From NCBI RefSeq assembly GCF_018294505.1, contig NC_057802.1, positions 312,842,209 through 312,906,208 on the forward strand: a stretch of DNA of 64,000 nt, in the 5' to 3' direction. Positions 31,585 to 43,330 of this stretch are shown here, piece after piece (the stretch's first letter is position 1; every line of letters starts with the position of its first letter). A model generated the notes under the pieces. The model was not told where the DNA came from. It saw only the letters and a program-made list of their open reading frames with translations, and made no database searches. The stretch is from Triticum aestivum. Lineage: Eukaryota > Streptophyta > Magnoliopsida > Poales > Poaceae. The position numbers were made by a program, and so were the translations under genes.

Positions 31585-32673
31585 GCCACCGGCTCTCATA
31601 ATGTACATATTTCTCTAAGCCATGTATATATTATGATAAGCAATAAAGCAGGACCTCTGTCCTTTTTTCTCCTCCAAAGATGAATGTGTTGTTTTCATTA
31701 CAAGATCATATGATAACTTGAAGGAGGATCCGGCTTATGATCGTATTCGAATCTGGCCATACACAATATAGTCATTTGGGGGCTTCCTGTTCAAACATAG
31801 GTCGTATTCGAACCAAAGAGAACATAGCTGTCAATACCCATTTTGATTGGCAAGGTGCCGAGCTCATTGGGGAGTTTTCTTTGATCATATTTGAATCATA
31901 GTTTAACCCCTTTGGGAACCGACGTGGATCGTATTCGAATCAGCGTCGTTAAACAATTCTTAAGGTCATTTGGGGGCTTCCTGTTCAAACATGGGTCGTA
32001 TTCGAACCAAAGAGAACATAGCTGTCGGTACCCTCTTGATTGGCATCGCCACACCCACTGGGGGCTATATGATCGTATTCGAATCCTAGCATAATCCCTT
32101 TGGGACGGGTCTCTGGTCGTATTCGAACCGGAAGCCCCTAAGTTCTTCGGATTTATAGTGAGTTCTTCTGATTATTTCAGGTGTGCACGGCGGGTCTCAC
32201 TTTGCCGGCTTAACTTTGATTTACAGTGCTAGTCGAATACAACCGGCGTCATTAAGACTGGTAAACCGGAATTGAGGTACCAACCTTATTGCCCGGGTTA
32301 TCTAAGCCGGAAGTGTGCTTGCAGGCGGGTAAGTGTGTTGTTACAGTTATATCAAGGACATAATTGAGGACCAGTCTTTGGTGAATCATATTCCGGGTTA
32401 TATGCATAAGACTATGATTCTCCGTGCGGTAAGCCACCTCGAGACTTGTGATTTGTCTTTCTATGCAGGATAGTTAAAGACAACTATTTAAGCTTAAGGA
32501 ACATGACTGATCAACTATAACCCGGAGACATATAAGGAAGCAACTTTCATAAGAATTCAGCATTCAGCACGTGCACGATGGCACGGCACAGTTAAAGTGT
32601 TGATCCTATTCTATTACAAGACTCATTGAGTCCAAAAGGGTGAAGCATTGTTTCACATAAACCGTCTACAGAG
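31585..32673. other. Spacer between convergent pol and antisense gene, with TCGTATTCGAA repeats
   Basis: No protein on either strand. 31741-32127 holds six exact copies of TCGTATTCGAA (31741, 31802, 31929, 31996, 32073, 32117) and one decayed copy (31885). They occur in two contexts, gaTCGTATTCGAAtc and gGTCGTATTCGAAcc. Part of this is a ~190 bp direct duplication (GTCATTTGGGGGCTTCCTGT at 31771 and again at 31965). Both transcripts must end in or near this region. Confidence 0.75.
31741..32127. repeat. Direct repeats with palindromic TTCGAA core
   Basis: See the spacer entry: six exact and one degenerate TCGTATTCGAA copies spaced 44-127 bp, nested in a ~190 bp imperfect duplication. TTCGAA is self-complementary. 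Confidence 0.85.
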
Positions 32674-35600
32674 TTACGACGCTTGCTGGGTTGAAGTCTC
32701 CGGCTCACCCCTCTCCTCTCCTCCGGCTGTTCCCAAGACCTGGAAAGTTGACGACTTCCAGTCAATGCAGCTCAAAGTTTCAAATTGAGCTTCCTCGTCA
32801 ATTAACCCGGCCAGGTCAATCTCCGGGGCGAAGGTGTGCTTACGAGCTGGCGGGACTAAGCTGATAGCTTCATAACGCGGAGTGGGGATCCTCTGATTTT
32901 CTGCATTGTAACCCGGCTGGTACTTGGTCAGATCTGTGTCGTTTCCAATGAGGGTGGCCACCGGGCGCACGATCTTTACGCAGGCTGCAAAGTCCCTTTG
33001 GTCGAAGGGTGTGCCGTCTTCCTTCAAACTGGGATAGCCGATGGCAATGTCCGCCGGGTCTAACTCTGGAAGGAACGCCTTGGCCCGGCTCAGAGCGGCG
33101 ATAGCTCCGGCTCTTGCAGAGGCCCGCCGCAGCTCTTGGACACGTTGGGGAAGAACGGCAAGCCGGCGAAGAACTTCCGCCAGATGAATCGGCACTTCAT
33201 TGGATAGGGCCACCACAGCCAAAGCACGTTGTGACCCGGTGTAGAGCTGCTCCACCAGGGTGTACACGGCCTTCAGCTTGGTTACCACACTTTGGTTGAG
33301 GTTGGCGCTTCTGGGACCTGTTTAACAGAATAAGATAAGCCGCCGACAAGGATGAGTTATGAGATATAAAGACTATAAACTTGATGAAAGCCGGTGAAAT
33401 GACTTACCGAAGATTGCGGCAACCATCTGGGACACTTGGCGCTTTAAGCCGGAGAGTTTGGCGGTCTTCTCTGTCAGAGCCTTCTCCGCCTGTTCAGCCC
33501 GGTTCACCAGAGTAGCCTTTTCTTCAGCCCAAGCCTTCCGTTCAGCGTCAAAGTCCGTCTTCAGCTTTTCTTGCGCAGCAATACTGGACACAAATTTGGC
33601 ATTTGCTTTCCGGGTCTCAGTTTCTTGCGTCTTCAGACGGGTCTTCAGATCGGAGATGTCGGCTCCAAACTTCTTGCCAACAACCTGCATAATTTCCGGG
33701 TCATAGGATGAACAGTTACTATGCAATTTTAAAAGTCCCAAGCACTTTCCAAGCAAAGACACTTGGCACTTGGGGCTAATGCATGTCGAATGTTTCTACT
33801 TACAGATTACCGGTTCATGCGAGTAAGCCGGAAAATAAAGTCTACAACGTATTCTATCATAAGTAGTAGACTTGGGGGCTAGAGTATGGTAAGAATAACA
33901 AGATAAATATGCAGTAAGTAAGAAGACAGAAGAGTGATACCTCAGACTTCTGCTGAATCTGGTTCACCATGGCAATCTCTAGGTCCCGGCTCTTGTGCAC
34001 CTGGCTGATATAGCCGGAGATGATCTCTCCGATGCTCAGATTGGCATAGTCGGTGAGGTCCAGATTGGCCCGGTGGCGCCCTAACAACTCCTCCTTAGCG
34101 GAGCACTTGGCCAGCGCAGTAGGTCTCCTCGGCTCAACAAATTCCGTCCGGGTGATTACCACATCCGGGTCATCTGCTGGTTGAGCTGAGCTGGAGGCCT
34201 CCGGGTTAGCAGAAGCTTCTGCTATTGGCTTGTCGGTTGGAGCAGTGGCTTCAGGAGCAGAGGCAGCTGGCGGTTCTTGAGCGGCTACCTCCGGTTCAGG
34301 CAAGTCCGGCTCTTCGACCGGCTTGTTCTTCTTCGCCCTTTTGCTGAGTTTTGCCTGGGCACTGAAAAGACAAAAAGGTTGAGCACAAAAGTGTAAGTAA
34401 GGACAAGTACAACATGAGATGATCATCATTACCCGGGCACGGTCTTGAAAGCCGGCAGGTTCGACTGCATAGAGTCGCCAGAAGAGGGGGAAGTTTCCTG
34501 ATAATTTGAGTCAGAAGAGTTGAGCGGTTGACGTATAACACCCGCCAAAGGATGAAAAGGGTACAAGTTTGAGATAACCTCAGTTCGGCGTTTCCTCGAT
34601 GCGTCAGGTAACCCGGAGGAGAGGTCAGCGTCCTTGTTGGTCCGGGTGTGACGCCGGCTCTCATGAACCTGTCGCTTCAAAATAAATTGAGGATCTTGAT
34701 AAGCTAAAGGATGTGAAAAGCTTACTTTCCGGGTTACCCTTCGGATTTTCAGCCTTGGCAAGGGCTCCGAGTCGGAGGAAAGTATCATTACCTCTTCAAC
34801 CACCAGGTTACTTGCTCCGGTGTCATCCTATTGATGAACAAGTATTGATAAGATGGACAGAAATAAACAACAAAATACAACAAGAGCTTACAGGCTCAGG
34901 GGTTACCTCTGACTTGGAGTTGTCGCTTAGTTGCATCAGCTCTGAAGCAGTAGGCCTACTTCCCTTCTTGCGAGGGGCGGCTCTCTTGGCGGCTTTCTTA
35001 GCCTTCCTGGCCTTCTTGGCCGCCTTATGGTCATATTTGACCTTCCAGAATTTGTCATCAGCCTGAAAAATACAATGATGATTTCTTAAATATTCAGATG
35101 ACGGTTATCTACAGAAGAAGATAAGATGTTCAGATCAGCGGCTTACCGCTGGGGCTGGGTTGGTCTTGCAGAAGGGGGCTAACCCGGTCCTCCCGCAGTC
35201 TGCCAAGCTCTTGTTCAAGAGAGCCTTGGTCATGTCCTCGGCAACGTCTTCAGGGAGGTCGTTGCGGCTGTGTCGCAGGGGGTCATCTTTCCGGCCTGTG
35301 TATTCACACATTAAGCTGGGGCGGCGGCTTAGGGGGATCACCCGCCACGAGATCCAGACCCGGACCAGATCAATTCCATTGAGACCATTGCCAAGGAGAG
35401 CCTTGATCTTGTTGATGGTGGGGAGCAGAGGTTGGCATTTCGCCTGAGTTAACTTGTCAGACAGAGGGTGAGTCGGTTCCAGTCGAGAAGGGCGGAAGCC
35501 GGGCAGCGGGCTCTCGTCAGCCGGCGACGTGTCTTGGAAATAGAACCACGCCTGGTTCCAGTCCTTTGGGTGGCTTGGCGGCTCGGCGTAGGGGAAAAGG

Positions 35601-36049
35601 CAGTCCCTCCGTCGCTGGATGGAGATGCCACCAAGTTCCAAGCTTGGCCCGTTGGCGCACTCGTTCTGACGGTTCAGGTAGAAGAGCTCTCTAAAGAGCA
35701 GTAGGCTGGGTTCTTCTCCAAGGTAGACCTCACGGAACACTTGGAAATTGCATATATTCGACACCCAGTCGGGTCCTATGTCTTGAGGCCGCAGGTCCAA
35801 GAAATTCAGCACATCTCTGAAGAACTTTGAGCCGGGCGGTGCGAAGCCCCGGCTCATATGATCCGCAAAAACTACCACTTCCCCGTCCCTCGGCTGTGGT
35901 CTCTCCTCTGATGGGTCGGGGGCACGGTAGGACATGACGTCCTTTTTGGGCAGGTAACCTGACTTCATGAAATCCGTTAAGGTCTCGTCGGTGACGTTGG
36001 ACCTCATCCAATTGCAAGTGATGGGTGCTTTAGGAGCTTTGGGAGGCAT
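32674..36049 (-). CDS. Tat2 antisense gene: six-exon, intact ~931-residue protein (putative gypsy-type transposon domain family)
   Basis: Minus-strand exons: 36049-35147, 35062-34907, 34827-34433, 34361-33941, 33684-33408 and 33317-32674. All five introns (84, 79, 71, 256 and 90 nt) are GT-AG, and the joined frame is 2796 nt with no internal stop. Exon 1 (residues 1-301) is a globular region with DGEVVVFADHMSRGFAPPGS, KFFRDVLNFLDLRPQDIGPD, ELGGISIQRRRDCLFPYAEP and NGLNGIDLVRVWISWR. This is the pattern of the Pfam 'putative gypsy type transposon' family (PF04195, from memory). Exon 2 is very basic (KKARKAKKAAKRAAPRKKG), a likely nuclear signal. Exons 3-4 are acidic and Ser/Pro/Ala-rich, exon 5 is a strong coiled coil, and exon 6 is a second globular domain. 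Function is unknown; extra antisense ORFs of this type are known in Tat-lineage elements. It is unbroken although the sense ORFs are damaged. Confidence 0.85.
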
Positions 36050-36065
36050 GGTGAAAGTCGGAAGC

Positions 36066-36673
36066 CTATGATAAAAGGAAACATGCCCGGTTTAATTATA
36101 AGCCGGAGGAAATTTACAGTTCAGTGTTAAAGTGGCGGCTTATGGAGGGGCCTAATGACATATATCTAATTGCATTGGGTTATCTAAGCCGCTGGAGGTA
36201 TTAAGAAGTAATTCGATTGTCTACGACCTTGTCACAGATAAGCCGGAAAATTTTATGGCGCATGGCCTCCTTTGAGCTGGAAGGTCCTACGGCACGTGGT
36301 TTCTTTGAGCCGGAAATGTAAGCTGCCATAGCTCAGCAGAAGCAGTTTTTTACTAAGTATGGTGAAAACAAGTTTCACAGATCGCAGTGAAAATTTCGGA
36401 TCAAAATGGTCGACTAAATGGAAAATTTTCTAGACCTAAAAGCAGACGCAGGAGAAGTTCGCAGGCTCAAACAGGGACTCTATGCAGTGAAAAGAGATCT
36501 ATTTGCATTTGAAATGGGTGCCAAACAGCTACCGCAGCAGGTCTACACAGGTCTAAGATCAAGAAGGGCAGTAAAAATAAAAACTACCAAGAGCTCGTGG
36601 GCGATGGCGAAGAACACGGACGAACAGGATGAACCCTACTGCAGATCTGTTCTACGGGGTAGCCAGGACTTAC
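36066..36673 (-). other. Candidate 5' UTR intron of the antisense gene
   Basis: On the minus strand CCT|GTAAGTCC at 36673 is a strong donor, and TTTTATCATAG|GCTTCC ends at 36066, 16 bases before the ATG at 36049. Splicing would join a ~150 nt first exon to the coding exon. An ATG-started frame on the plus strand over this stretch (36418-36870) has no recognisable domain and is probably its shadow. Confidence 0.5.
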
Positions 36674-36847
36674 AGGTGCCGGTGAGTCGCGGAGGTCGCC
36701 GTCGTTTTCTCTGGACACAACAGGTTGATGCAGCGGCCGGAGTTGGTGAGGAGGAGGAGACCCGCGGCGGCGACAGCAACAGAGCTCGAGCGGAGGAACA
36801 GTGGCGCGAGGAGGAAGACGAGTGGCGGAAGGCCCGTCGGGCCGGGC

Positions 36848-36855
36848 TATTTATA
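36848..36855 (-). promoter_or_regulatory. TATA box of the antisense gene
   Basis: TATAAATA on the minus strand in GC-rich context (GCCCTTATAAATAGCCCGG), ~175 bases before the candidate first donor site and 800 bases before the ATG. This gives the antisense gene its own promoter, separate from the LTR. Confidence 0.6.
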
Positions 36856-36859
36856 AGGG

Positions 36860-37137
36860 CGAGCTCATAAGTGGGCGCGAGAAACAAGGAGGCCGCGGCG
36901 CGGTTATCTCACCATAAAACGCCTCGATTTTTGGGATGGCAGTAAAGATAAGATCCGTTGCGGATATGGTGGAGTAAAAAATGGACTTAATGGAAGATGA
37001 CGTCACGGCGGATTACCCGAAGTCCAGAGGATGACGTCACGCCGGGTTATGGCCTTCACACAAATTGTAAGCCGGAGATTTTCTGTCGAAAGAGTTGAAG
37101 ATTGACACGAGCCGGCTCAAATCAATCTGGGGCCTAA
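36860..37137 (+). other. Tat2 3' untranslated end with polypurine tract
   Basis: No coding signal. It contains GATGACGTCACG twice (36998 and 37031 regions; TGACGTCA palindromes). It ends CAATCTGGGGCCTAA directly before the 3' LTR, where the PPT should lie; the G-rich TCTGGGGCC is the best candidate. Confidence 0.55.
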
Positions 37138-37656
37138 TGTTGAGGATATAGACCTTAGAGTCACCCGCCAGAAGGGGCCGAGTTACTCATAATGGTCATC
37201 GCCAGAAGCCCAGCGACAAGCTTGAAGACGGTGGGCCAAAGGTGGGCTTAAGACCCGGGTATGGCTTAAGGCCTGTAGTTGTAACCATCATTATGGTAGA
37301 ACTTGTAGTGCAAGGCAGGGATAGTAGAGAGTCCGGGCCGGACACTCTTATGAGCCGGCGAGGGACTCTGAGAGCTGCAGGGCGTCAACCTCTCTATATA
37401 AAGGGACGACCTGGCAGCGGGTTAGGGACAAGAAAGATCTCCTCGAGAGCCAGGCATAGCGGTTAAGCTCCCGGGTCATCGAAACCCTAATCAATACCAC
37501 CTCAACTGGACGTAGGCTTTTACCTTCACTATAAGGGGCCGAACCAGTATAAACCCTCGTGTTCCTTGTCCCGTTAACCCCTTCAAGCTTCCTAGCGGCG
37601 ATGGCTCCACGACTAAGTCCTAGCTTGAGGACATCTGCCGTGACAATTCCACGACA
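37138..37656 (+). repeat. Tat2 3' LTR
   Basis: 519 bp, same ends and length as 24600-25118, with TATATAAA at 37395. Followed by the target duplication ccatg. Confidence 0.95.
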
Positions 37657-37661
37657 CCATG

Positions 37662-38124
37662 CATATGTAGTGTAGCTCCTTGCTTGCGAGTACTTTGGAT
37701 GAGTACTCACGGTTGCTTTTCTCCCTCTTTTCCCCCTTTCCATTCTACCTGGTTGTCGCAACCAGATGCTGGAGTCTAGGAGCTAGAGATCCCGAGGATG
37801 ATTCTACATGGAGTTCGGCTTCGAGGAGTAGTTAGGAGGTCCAAGGCAGGAGGCCTTGCCTTTTCGATCGTTGCTACTTTTGTGCTAGCCTTCTTAAGGC
37901 AAACTTGTTTAACTTATGTCTGTACTCAGATATTGTTGCTTCCGCTGACTCGTCTATGATCGAGCACTTGTATTCGAGCCCTCGAGGCCCTGGCTTGTAT
38001 TATGATGCTTGTATGACTTATTTTATGTTGTAGAGTTGTGTTGTGATATCTTCCCGTGAGTCCCTGATCTTGATCGTACACATTTGCGTGCATGATTAGT
38101 GTACGATTGAATCGGGGCGTCACA
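37662..38124 (+). repeat. Right end of element Y
   Basis: Continues Y after Tat2. T-rich 3' UTR-like sequence ending GAATCGGGGCGTCACA, whose reverse complement TGTGACGCCCC mirrors the left end TGTGATGCCCG. It is followed by the duplicated gcccc. Confidence 0.75.
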
Positions 38125-38129
38125 GCCCC

Positions 38130-39417
38130 CCGCCCCCATATATAAATGAGGGGAGGAGGCAGCCGGCCTAGGGGGCGCGCCAAAGGAGGGAGTCCAACTA
38201 GGACTCCCAATCCTAGTTGGACTCCCTTTCCTTTTTCGAAGGAGGGAAAGAGGGAAGGGAGAGGAAGAGGAGAAGGAAAGGGGGGGCGCCCCCCTCCCTA
38301 GTCCAATTCGGACTCCCTATAGAGAGGGGGCGCGACCACCCCTTGTGGGCTGCCTCCTCTCTCCCGTATGGCCCATGTAGGCCCAATATTCCCCCGGGGA
38401 GTTCCGGTAACCCCTCGGTACTCCGGAAAAATACCCGAATCACTCGGAACCATTGCGATGTCCGAATATGACCTTCCAATATATAAATCTTTACCTCTCA
38501 AACATTTCGAGACTCCTCGTCATGTCCGTGATCTCATCCGGGACTCCGAACAATCTTCGGTCATCAAAAACACATAACTCATAATACAAATCGTCATCGA
38601 ACGTTAAGCGTGCGGACCCTAGTGTTGGAGAACTTTGTACACATGACTGAGACACATCTCCGGTCAATAACCAATAGCGGAACCTGGATGCTCATATTGG
38701 CTCCTACATATTCTATGAACATCTTTATCGGTCGATGACATCGGTATGTTACTTGCCCGAGATTCGATCGTCAGTATCATCAAACCTAGTTCAATCTCGT
38801 TACTGGAAAGTCTCTTTACTCATTCCATAATGCATCATCCCGTAACTAACTCATTAGTCATATTTCTTGCAAGGCTTATAGTGATGTGCATTATCGAGAG
38901 GGCCCAGATATACCTCTCCGATACACGGAGTGACAAATCCTAATCTCGATCTATGACAACTCAACAAACACCTTCGGAGACACCTGTAGAGCATCTTTAT
39001 AATCACCCAGTTACGTTGTGACATTTGATAGCACACAAAGTGTTCCTCCGGTATTCGGGAGTTGCATAATCTCATAGTCAGTGGAATATGTATAAGTCAT
39101 GAAGAAAGCAATAGCAATAAAACTAAACGATCATTATGCTAAGCTAACGGATGGGTCTTGTCAGTCACATCATTCTCTAATGATGTGATCCCGTTGATCA
39201 AATGACAACACATGTCTATGGTCAGGAAACTTAACCATCTTTGATTAACGAGCTAGTCAAGTAGAGGCATACTAGGGACACTCTGTTTTGTCTATGTATT
39301 CACACATGTACTATGTTTCCGATTAACACAATTCTAGCATGAATAATAAACATTTATCATGATATAAAGAAATATAAATAACAACGTTATTATTGCCTCT
39401 TGGGCATATTTCCTTCA
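38130..39417 (-). repeat. A2 3' LTR, proximal part
   Basis: Continues the LTR interrupted at 20662. It matches 44901-46068 and 50606-50741 and ends GGGCATATTTCCTTCA, the reverse of the Angela LTR start. The PPT (minus AAGTGGGAGAC) adjoins at 39418. Confidence 0.9.
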
Positions 39418-39689
39418 GTCTCCCACTTGCACTAGAGTCAATAATCTAGTTCACATCGCCATGTGATTCAACATCAATAGTTCACATCACCATGTGATTA
39501 ACACCCATAGTTCACATCGCCATGTGACCAACACCCAAAGGGTTTACTAGAGTCAATAATCTAGTTCACATCGCCATGTGATTAACACCAAAAGAGTACT
39601 AAGGTGTGATCATGTGTTGCTTGTGAGAGAAGTTTTAGTCAACGAGTATGCCACATTCAGATCCGTATGTATTTTGCAAATTTCTATGT

Positions 39690-42600
39690 CTACAATGCTC
39701 TATATGGAGCTACTCTAGCTAATTGCTCCCACTTCCAATACGTATCGAGATTGAGACTCAGAGTCATCCGGATCAGTGTCAAAGCTTGCATCGACGTAAC
39801 CCTTTACGACGAACTTTCTATCACCTCCATAACCAAGAAACATGTCCTTATTCCACTAAGGATAATTTTGACCGTTGTCCAGTGATCCACTCTTGGACCA
39901 CTATTATACCCTCTTGCCAAACTCATGGTGAGGTACACAATAGGTCTGGTACACAGCGTAGCATACCTTGTAGAACCTATGACTGAGGCATAGGGAATGA
40001 CTTTTCATTCTCTTTCTATTCTGCCATGATCGGGTTTTGGGTCTTACTCAACTTCATACCTTACAACTCAGGCAAGAACTCCTTTTTGACTGTTTCAATT
40101 TGAACTACTTCAAAAACTTGTCAAGGTATGTACTCACTGAAAAAAATTATCAAGCGGCTTGATCTATATCTATAGATCTTGATGGTCAATATGTAAGCAG
40201 CTTCACCGAGGTCTTTCTTTGAAAAACTCCTTTCAAACACTCCTTTATGCTTTCCATAAAATTCTACATAATTTCCGATCGACAATATGTCATTCACGTA
40301 TACTTATCAGAAAGGTTGTAATGCTCCCACTCACTTTCTTGTAAATACAGACTTCGACGCAAGTCTGTATAAAACTATATGCTTTGATCAACTCATCAAA
40401 GCGTATATTCCAACTCCGAGATGCTTGCACCAGTCCACAGATGGATCGCTGGAGCTTGCACACTTTGTTAGCACCTTTAGGATTGACAAAACCTTTTTGT
40501 TGCATCATATACAACTCTTCTTTAAGAAATCCATTAAGGAATGCAGTTTTGACATCCATTTGCCAGATTTCATAAAATGTGGTAATTGCTAACATGATTC
40601 AGACACACTTTAAGCATCGATACGAGTGAGAAAATCTCATCGTAGTCAACACCTTGAATTTGTCAAAAACCTTTTTCGACAAGTCGAGCTTTGTAGATAG
40701 TAACACTACTATCAGCGTTCGTCTTCCTCTTGAAGATCCATTTATTCTCAATAGCTTGTCGATCATCGGGCAACTCCACCAAAGTCCATACTTTGTTCTT
40801 ATATATGGATCCTATCTCAGATTTCATGGCCTCAAGCCATTTATCCGAATCTGGGCTCATCATCGCTTCCTCATAGTTCGTAGGTTTGTCATGGTCTAGT
40901 AACATGACTTCGAGAATAGGATTACCGTACCACTCTGGTGCGGACCGTACTCTGGTTGACCTACGACGTTCAATAGTAACTTGATCTGAAGTTTCATGAT
41001 CATCATCATTAGCTTCCTCACTGGTTGGTGTAGGAATCACTGGAACTGATTTCTGTGATGTACTACTTTCCAATTCGGGAGAAGGTACAATTACCTCATC
41101 AAGTTCTACTTTCCCCCCACTCACTTCTTTCGAGAGAAACTCCTTCTCTACAAAGGATCCATTCTTAGCAACAAAGATCTTGCCTTCAGATCTATGATAG
41201 AAGGTGTACCCAACAGTTTCTTTTGGGTATCCTATGAAGACGCACTTCTCCGATCTGGGTTCGAGCTTATCAGGCTGAATTTTTTCACATAAGCATCGCA
41301 ACCCCAAACTTTAAGAAACGACAACTTAGGTTTCTTGCCAAACCACACTTCATACGGTGTCGTCTCAATATTTAGATGGTGCCCTATTTAACGTGCATGC
41401 AGCTGTCTCTAATGCATAACCCCAAAATGACAGTGGTAAATTGGTAAGAGACATCATAGATCGCACCATATCTAATAAAGTACGGTTACGACATTTGGAC
41501 ACACCATTACGCTGTGGTGTTCCAGGTGGCGTGAGTTGCGAAACTATTCCACATTTGTTTCAAATGAAGACCAAACTCGTAACTCAAATATTCGCCTCCG
41601 CTATCAGATCGTAGAAACTTTATTTTCTTGTTACAATGTTTTCCACTTCACTCTGAAATTCTATGAACTTTTCAAATGTTTCAGACTTATGTTTCATTAA
41701 GTAGATATACCATATCTTCTCAAATCATCTGTGAAGGTCAGAAAATAATGATACCCGCCGCGAGCCTCAACACTCATCGGACCGTATACATCAGTGTGTA
41801 TTATATTTCCAATAAGTCAGTGGCTCGCTCCATTGTTCCGAAGAACGGAGTTTTAGTCATCTTGCCCATGAGGCATGGTTCACAAGTATCAAGTGATTCA
41901 TAATCAAGTGATTACAAAAGCCCATCAGCATGGAGTTTCTTCATGCATTTTACACCAATGTGACCTAAACGACAGTGCCACAAATAAGTTGCACTATCAT
42001 TATTAACTTTGCATCTTTTGGCTTCAATATTATGAATACTATGATCGAGATTCAGTAAACCATTTACATTGGATGTAAGACCATAGAAGGTTTTATTCAT
42101 GTAAACAGAACAACAATTATTCTCTGACTTAAATGAATAACTGTATCGCAATAAACATGATCCAATCATATTCATGCTCAACGCAAACACCAAATAACAT
42201 TTATTTAGGTCCAATACTAATCCCGAAGGTAGAGGGAGTATGCGATGGTGATCTTATCAACCTTGGAATCACTTCCAACACACATCGTCACCTCGCCCTT
42301 AACTAGTCTCTGTTCATTTGCAACTCCTGTTTCGAGTTACTAATCTTAGCAACTGAACCGGTATCAAATACCCTGGGGTTACTATGAAACTAGTAAAGTA
42401 CACATCAATAACATGTATATCAAATATACCTTTGTTCACTTTGCCATCCTTCTTATCCGCCAAGTATTTGGGGTAGTTCCGCTTCCAGTGACCATTCCCT
42501 TTGCAGTAGAAGCACTCAGTTTCAGGCTTAGGTCTAGCTTTGGGTTTCTTCACGGGAGTGGAAACTTGCTTGCCATTCTTTCTTGAAGTTCCCTTTCTTT

Positions 42601-43330
42601 TCCTTTGCCCCTTTTCTTGAAACTAGTGGTCTTGTTAACCATCAACACTTGATGCTCTTTCTTGATTTCTACCTTCGCAGATTTTAGAATAGCGAATAGC
42701 TCGGGAATCGTTTTCGTCATCCCTTCCATATTATAGTTCATCACGAACTTCTAGTAACTTGGTGATAGTGACTAGAGAACTCTGTCAATCACTATCTTAT
42801 CTGGAAGATTAACTCCCACTTGATTCAAGCGATTGTAGTACTAAGACATTCTGAGCACATGCTCACTGGTTGAGCTATTCTCCTCCATCTTGTAGGCAAA
42901 GTACTTGTCAGAGGTCTCATACCTCTCGACACGGGCATGAGTCTGAAATACCAATTTCAACTCTTGGAACATCTCATATGCTCTGTGGCGTTCAAAACAT
43001 TTTTGAAGTCCCGGTTCTAAGCCGTAAAGCATGGCGCACTAAACTATCAAGTAGTCACCATACCGAGCTTGTCAAACGTTCATAATGTATGCATCTGCTC
43101 CTGTAATAGGTTCATCACCGTGCATCAAGGACATAATTCTTTTGTGCAGCAATGAGGATAAACCTCAGATCACGGACCTAGTCCGCATCATTGCTACTAT
43201 CATCTTTCAACTTGGTTTTTCTTTAGGAACATGTCAAAAACATAAGGGCGCTACAACGCAAGCTATTGATCTACAACATAATTTGCAAATACTATCAGGA
43301 CTAAGTTCATGATAAATTAAAGTTCAATTA
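39690..43330 (-). pseudogene. A2 gag-pol (Copia), heavily damaged
   Basis: Minus-strand order is gag pieces (LQKCFERHRAYEMFQELKLV, ERYETSDKYFAYKMEENSS; 43032-42550), zinc knuckle, GAG-pre-integrase (YLWHCRLGHIGVKCMKKLH; ~41990-41930), a degraded integrase region, linker, reverse transcriptase (NKVWTLVELPDDRQAIENKW; MDVKTAFLNGFLKEELYM) and RNase H remnants (GYVDASFDTDPDDSESQS; ~39850). Frames change repeatedly. Two visible active-site losses: the zinc knuckle reads CFYCKGNGHWKRNY, so the last Cys is Tyr, and the polymerase motif at 40300-40289 reads YVND instead of YVDD. Part of RNase H is deleted. It cannot support transposition. Confidence 0.85.

Larger units (their letters stand above)
24600..37656 (+). 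mobile_element. Tat2: complete Tat-lineage Ty3/Gypsy element with antisense gene
   Basis: 13,057 bp with two 519 bp LTRs (24600-25118 and 37138-37656), PBS at 25121, and target duplication ccatg (24595-24599, 37657-37661). Sense order is gag, protease, reverse transcriptase, RNase H, archaeal-type RNase H and integrase (to 31584), then a repeat-rich spacer, an antisense multi-exon gene (36049-32674) and a short 3' region. I count about eight LTR mismatches by eye (~1.5%), so it is young. The sense polyprotein nevertheless has at least four in-frame stops and several frameshifts. Confidence 0.93.
20663..38124 (+). mobile_element. Y: long terminal-repeat-like element (LARD type, probable solo LTR) split by Tat2
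   Basis: Ends TGTGATGCCCGGG ... CGGGGCGTCACA, flanked by a perfect 5 bp duplication gcccc (20658-20662, 38125-38129). Without Tat2 (24600-37656 and one copy of its TSD) it is ~4.4 kb, single copy, with no gag or pol. It runs from an AT-rich left end to a GC-rich leader-like block with an N gap, a W-box cluster, then mixed sequence and a 460 bp right end. Size, TG..CA ends and architecture are like X, suggesting solo LTRs of LARD elements (Sukkula-like) with ~4.5 kb LTRs. The family name is a guess. Confidence 0.7.

Noticed and set aside
36418..36870. Plus-strand ORF of 150 codons near the Tat2 3' end
   Set aside because: No domain; overlaps the candidate promoter, first exon and leader intron of the antisense gene.
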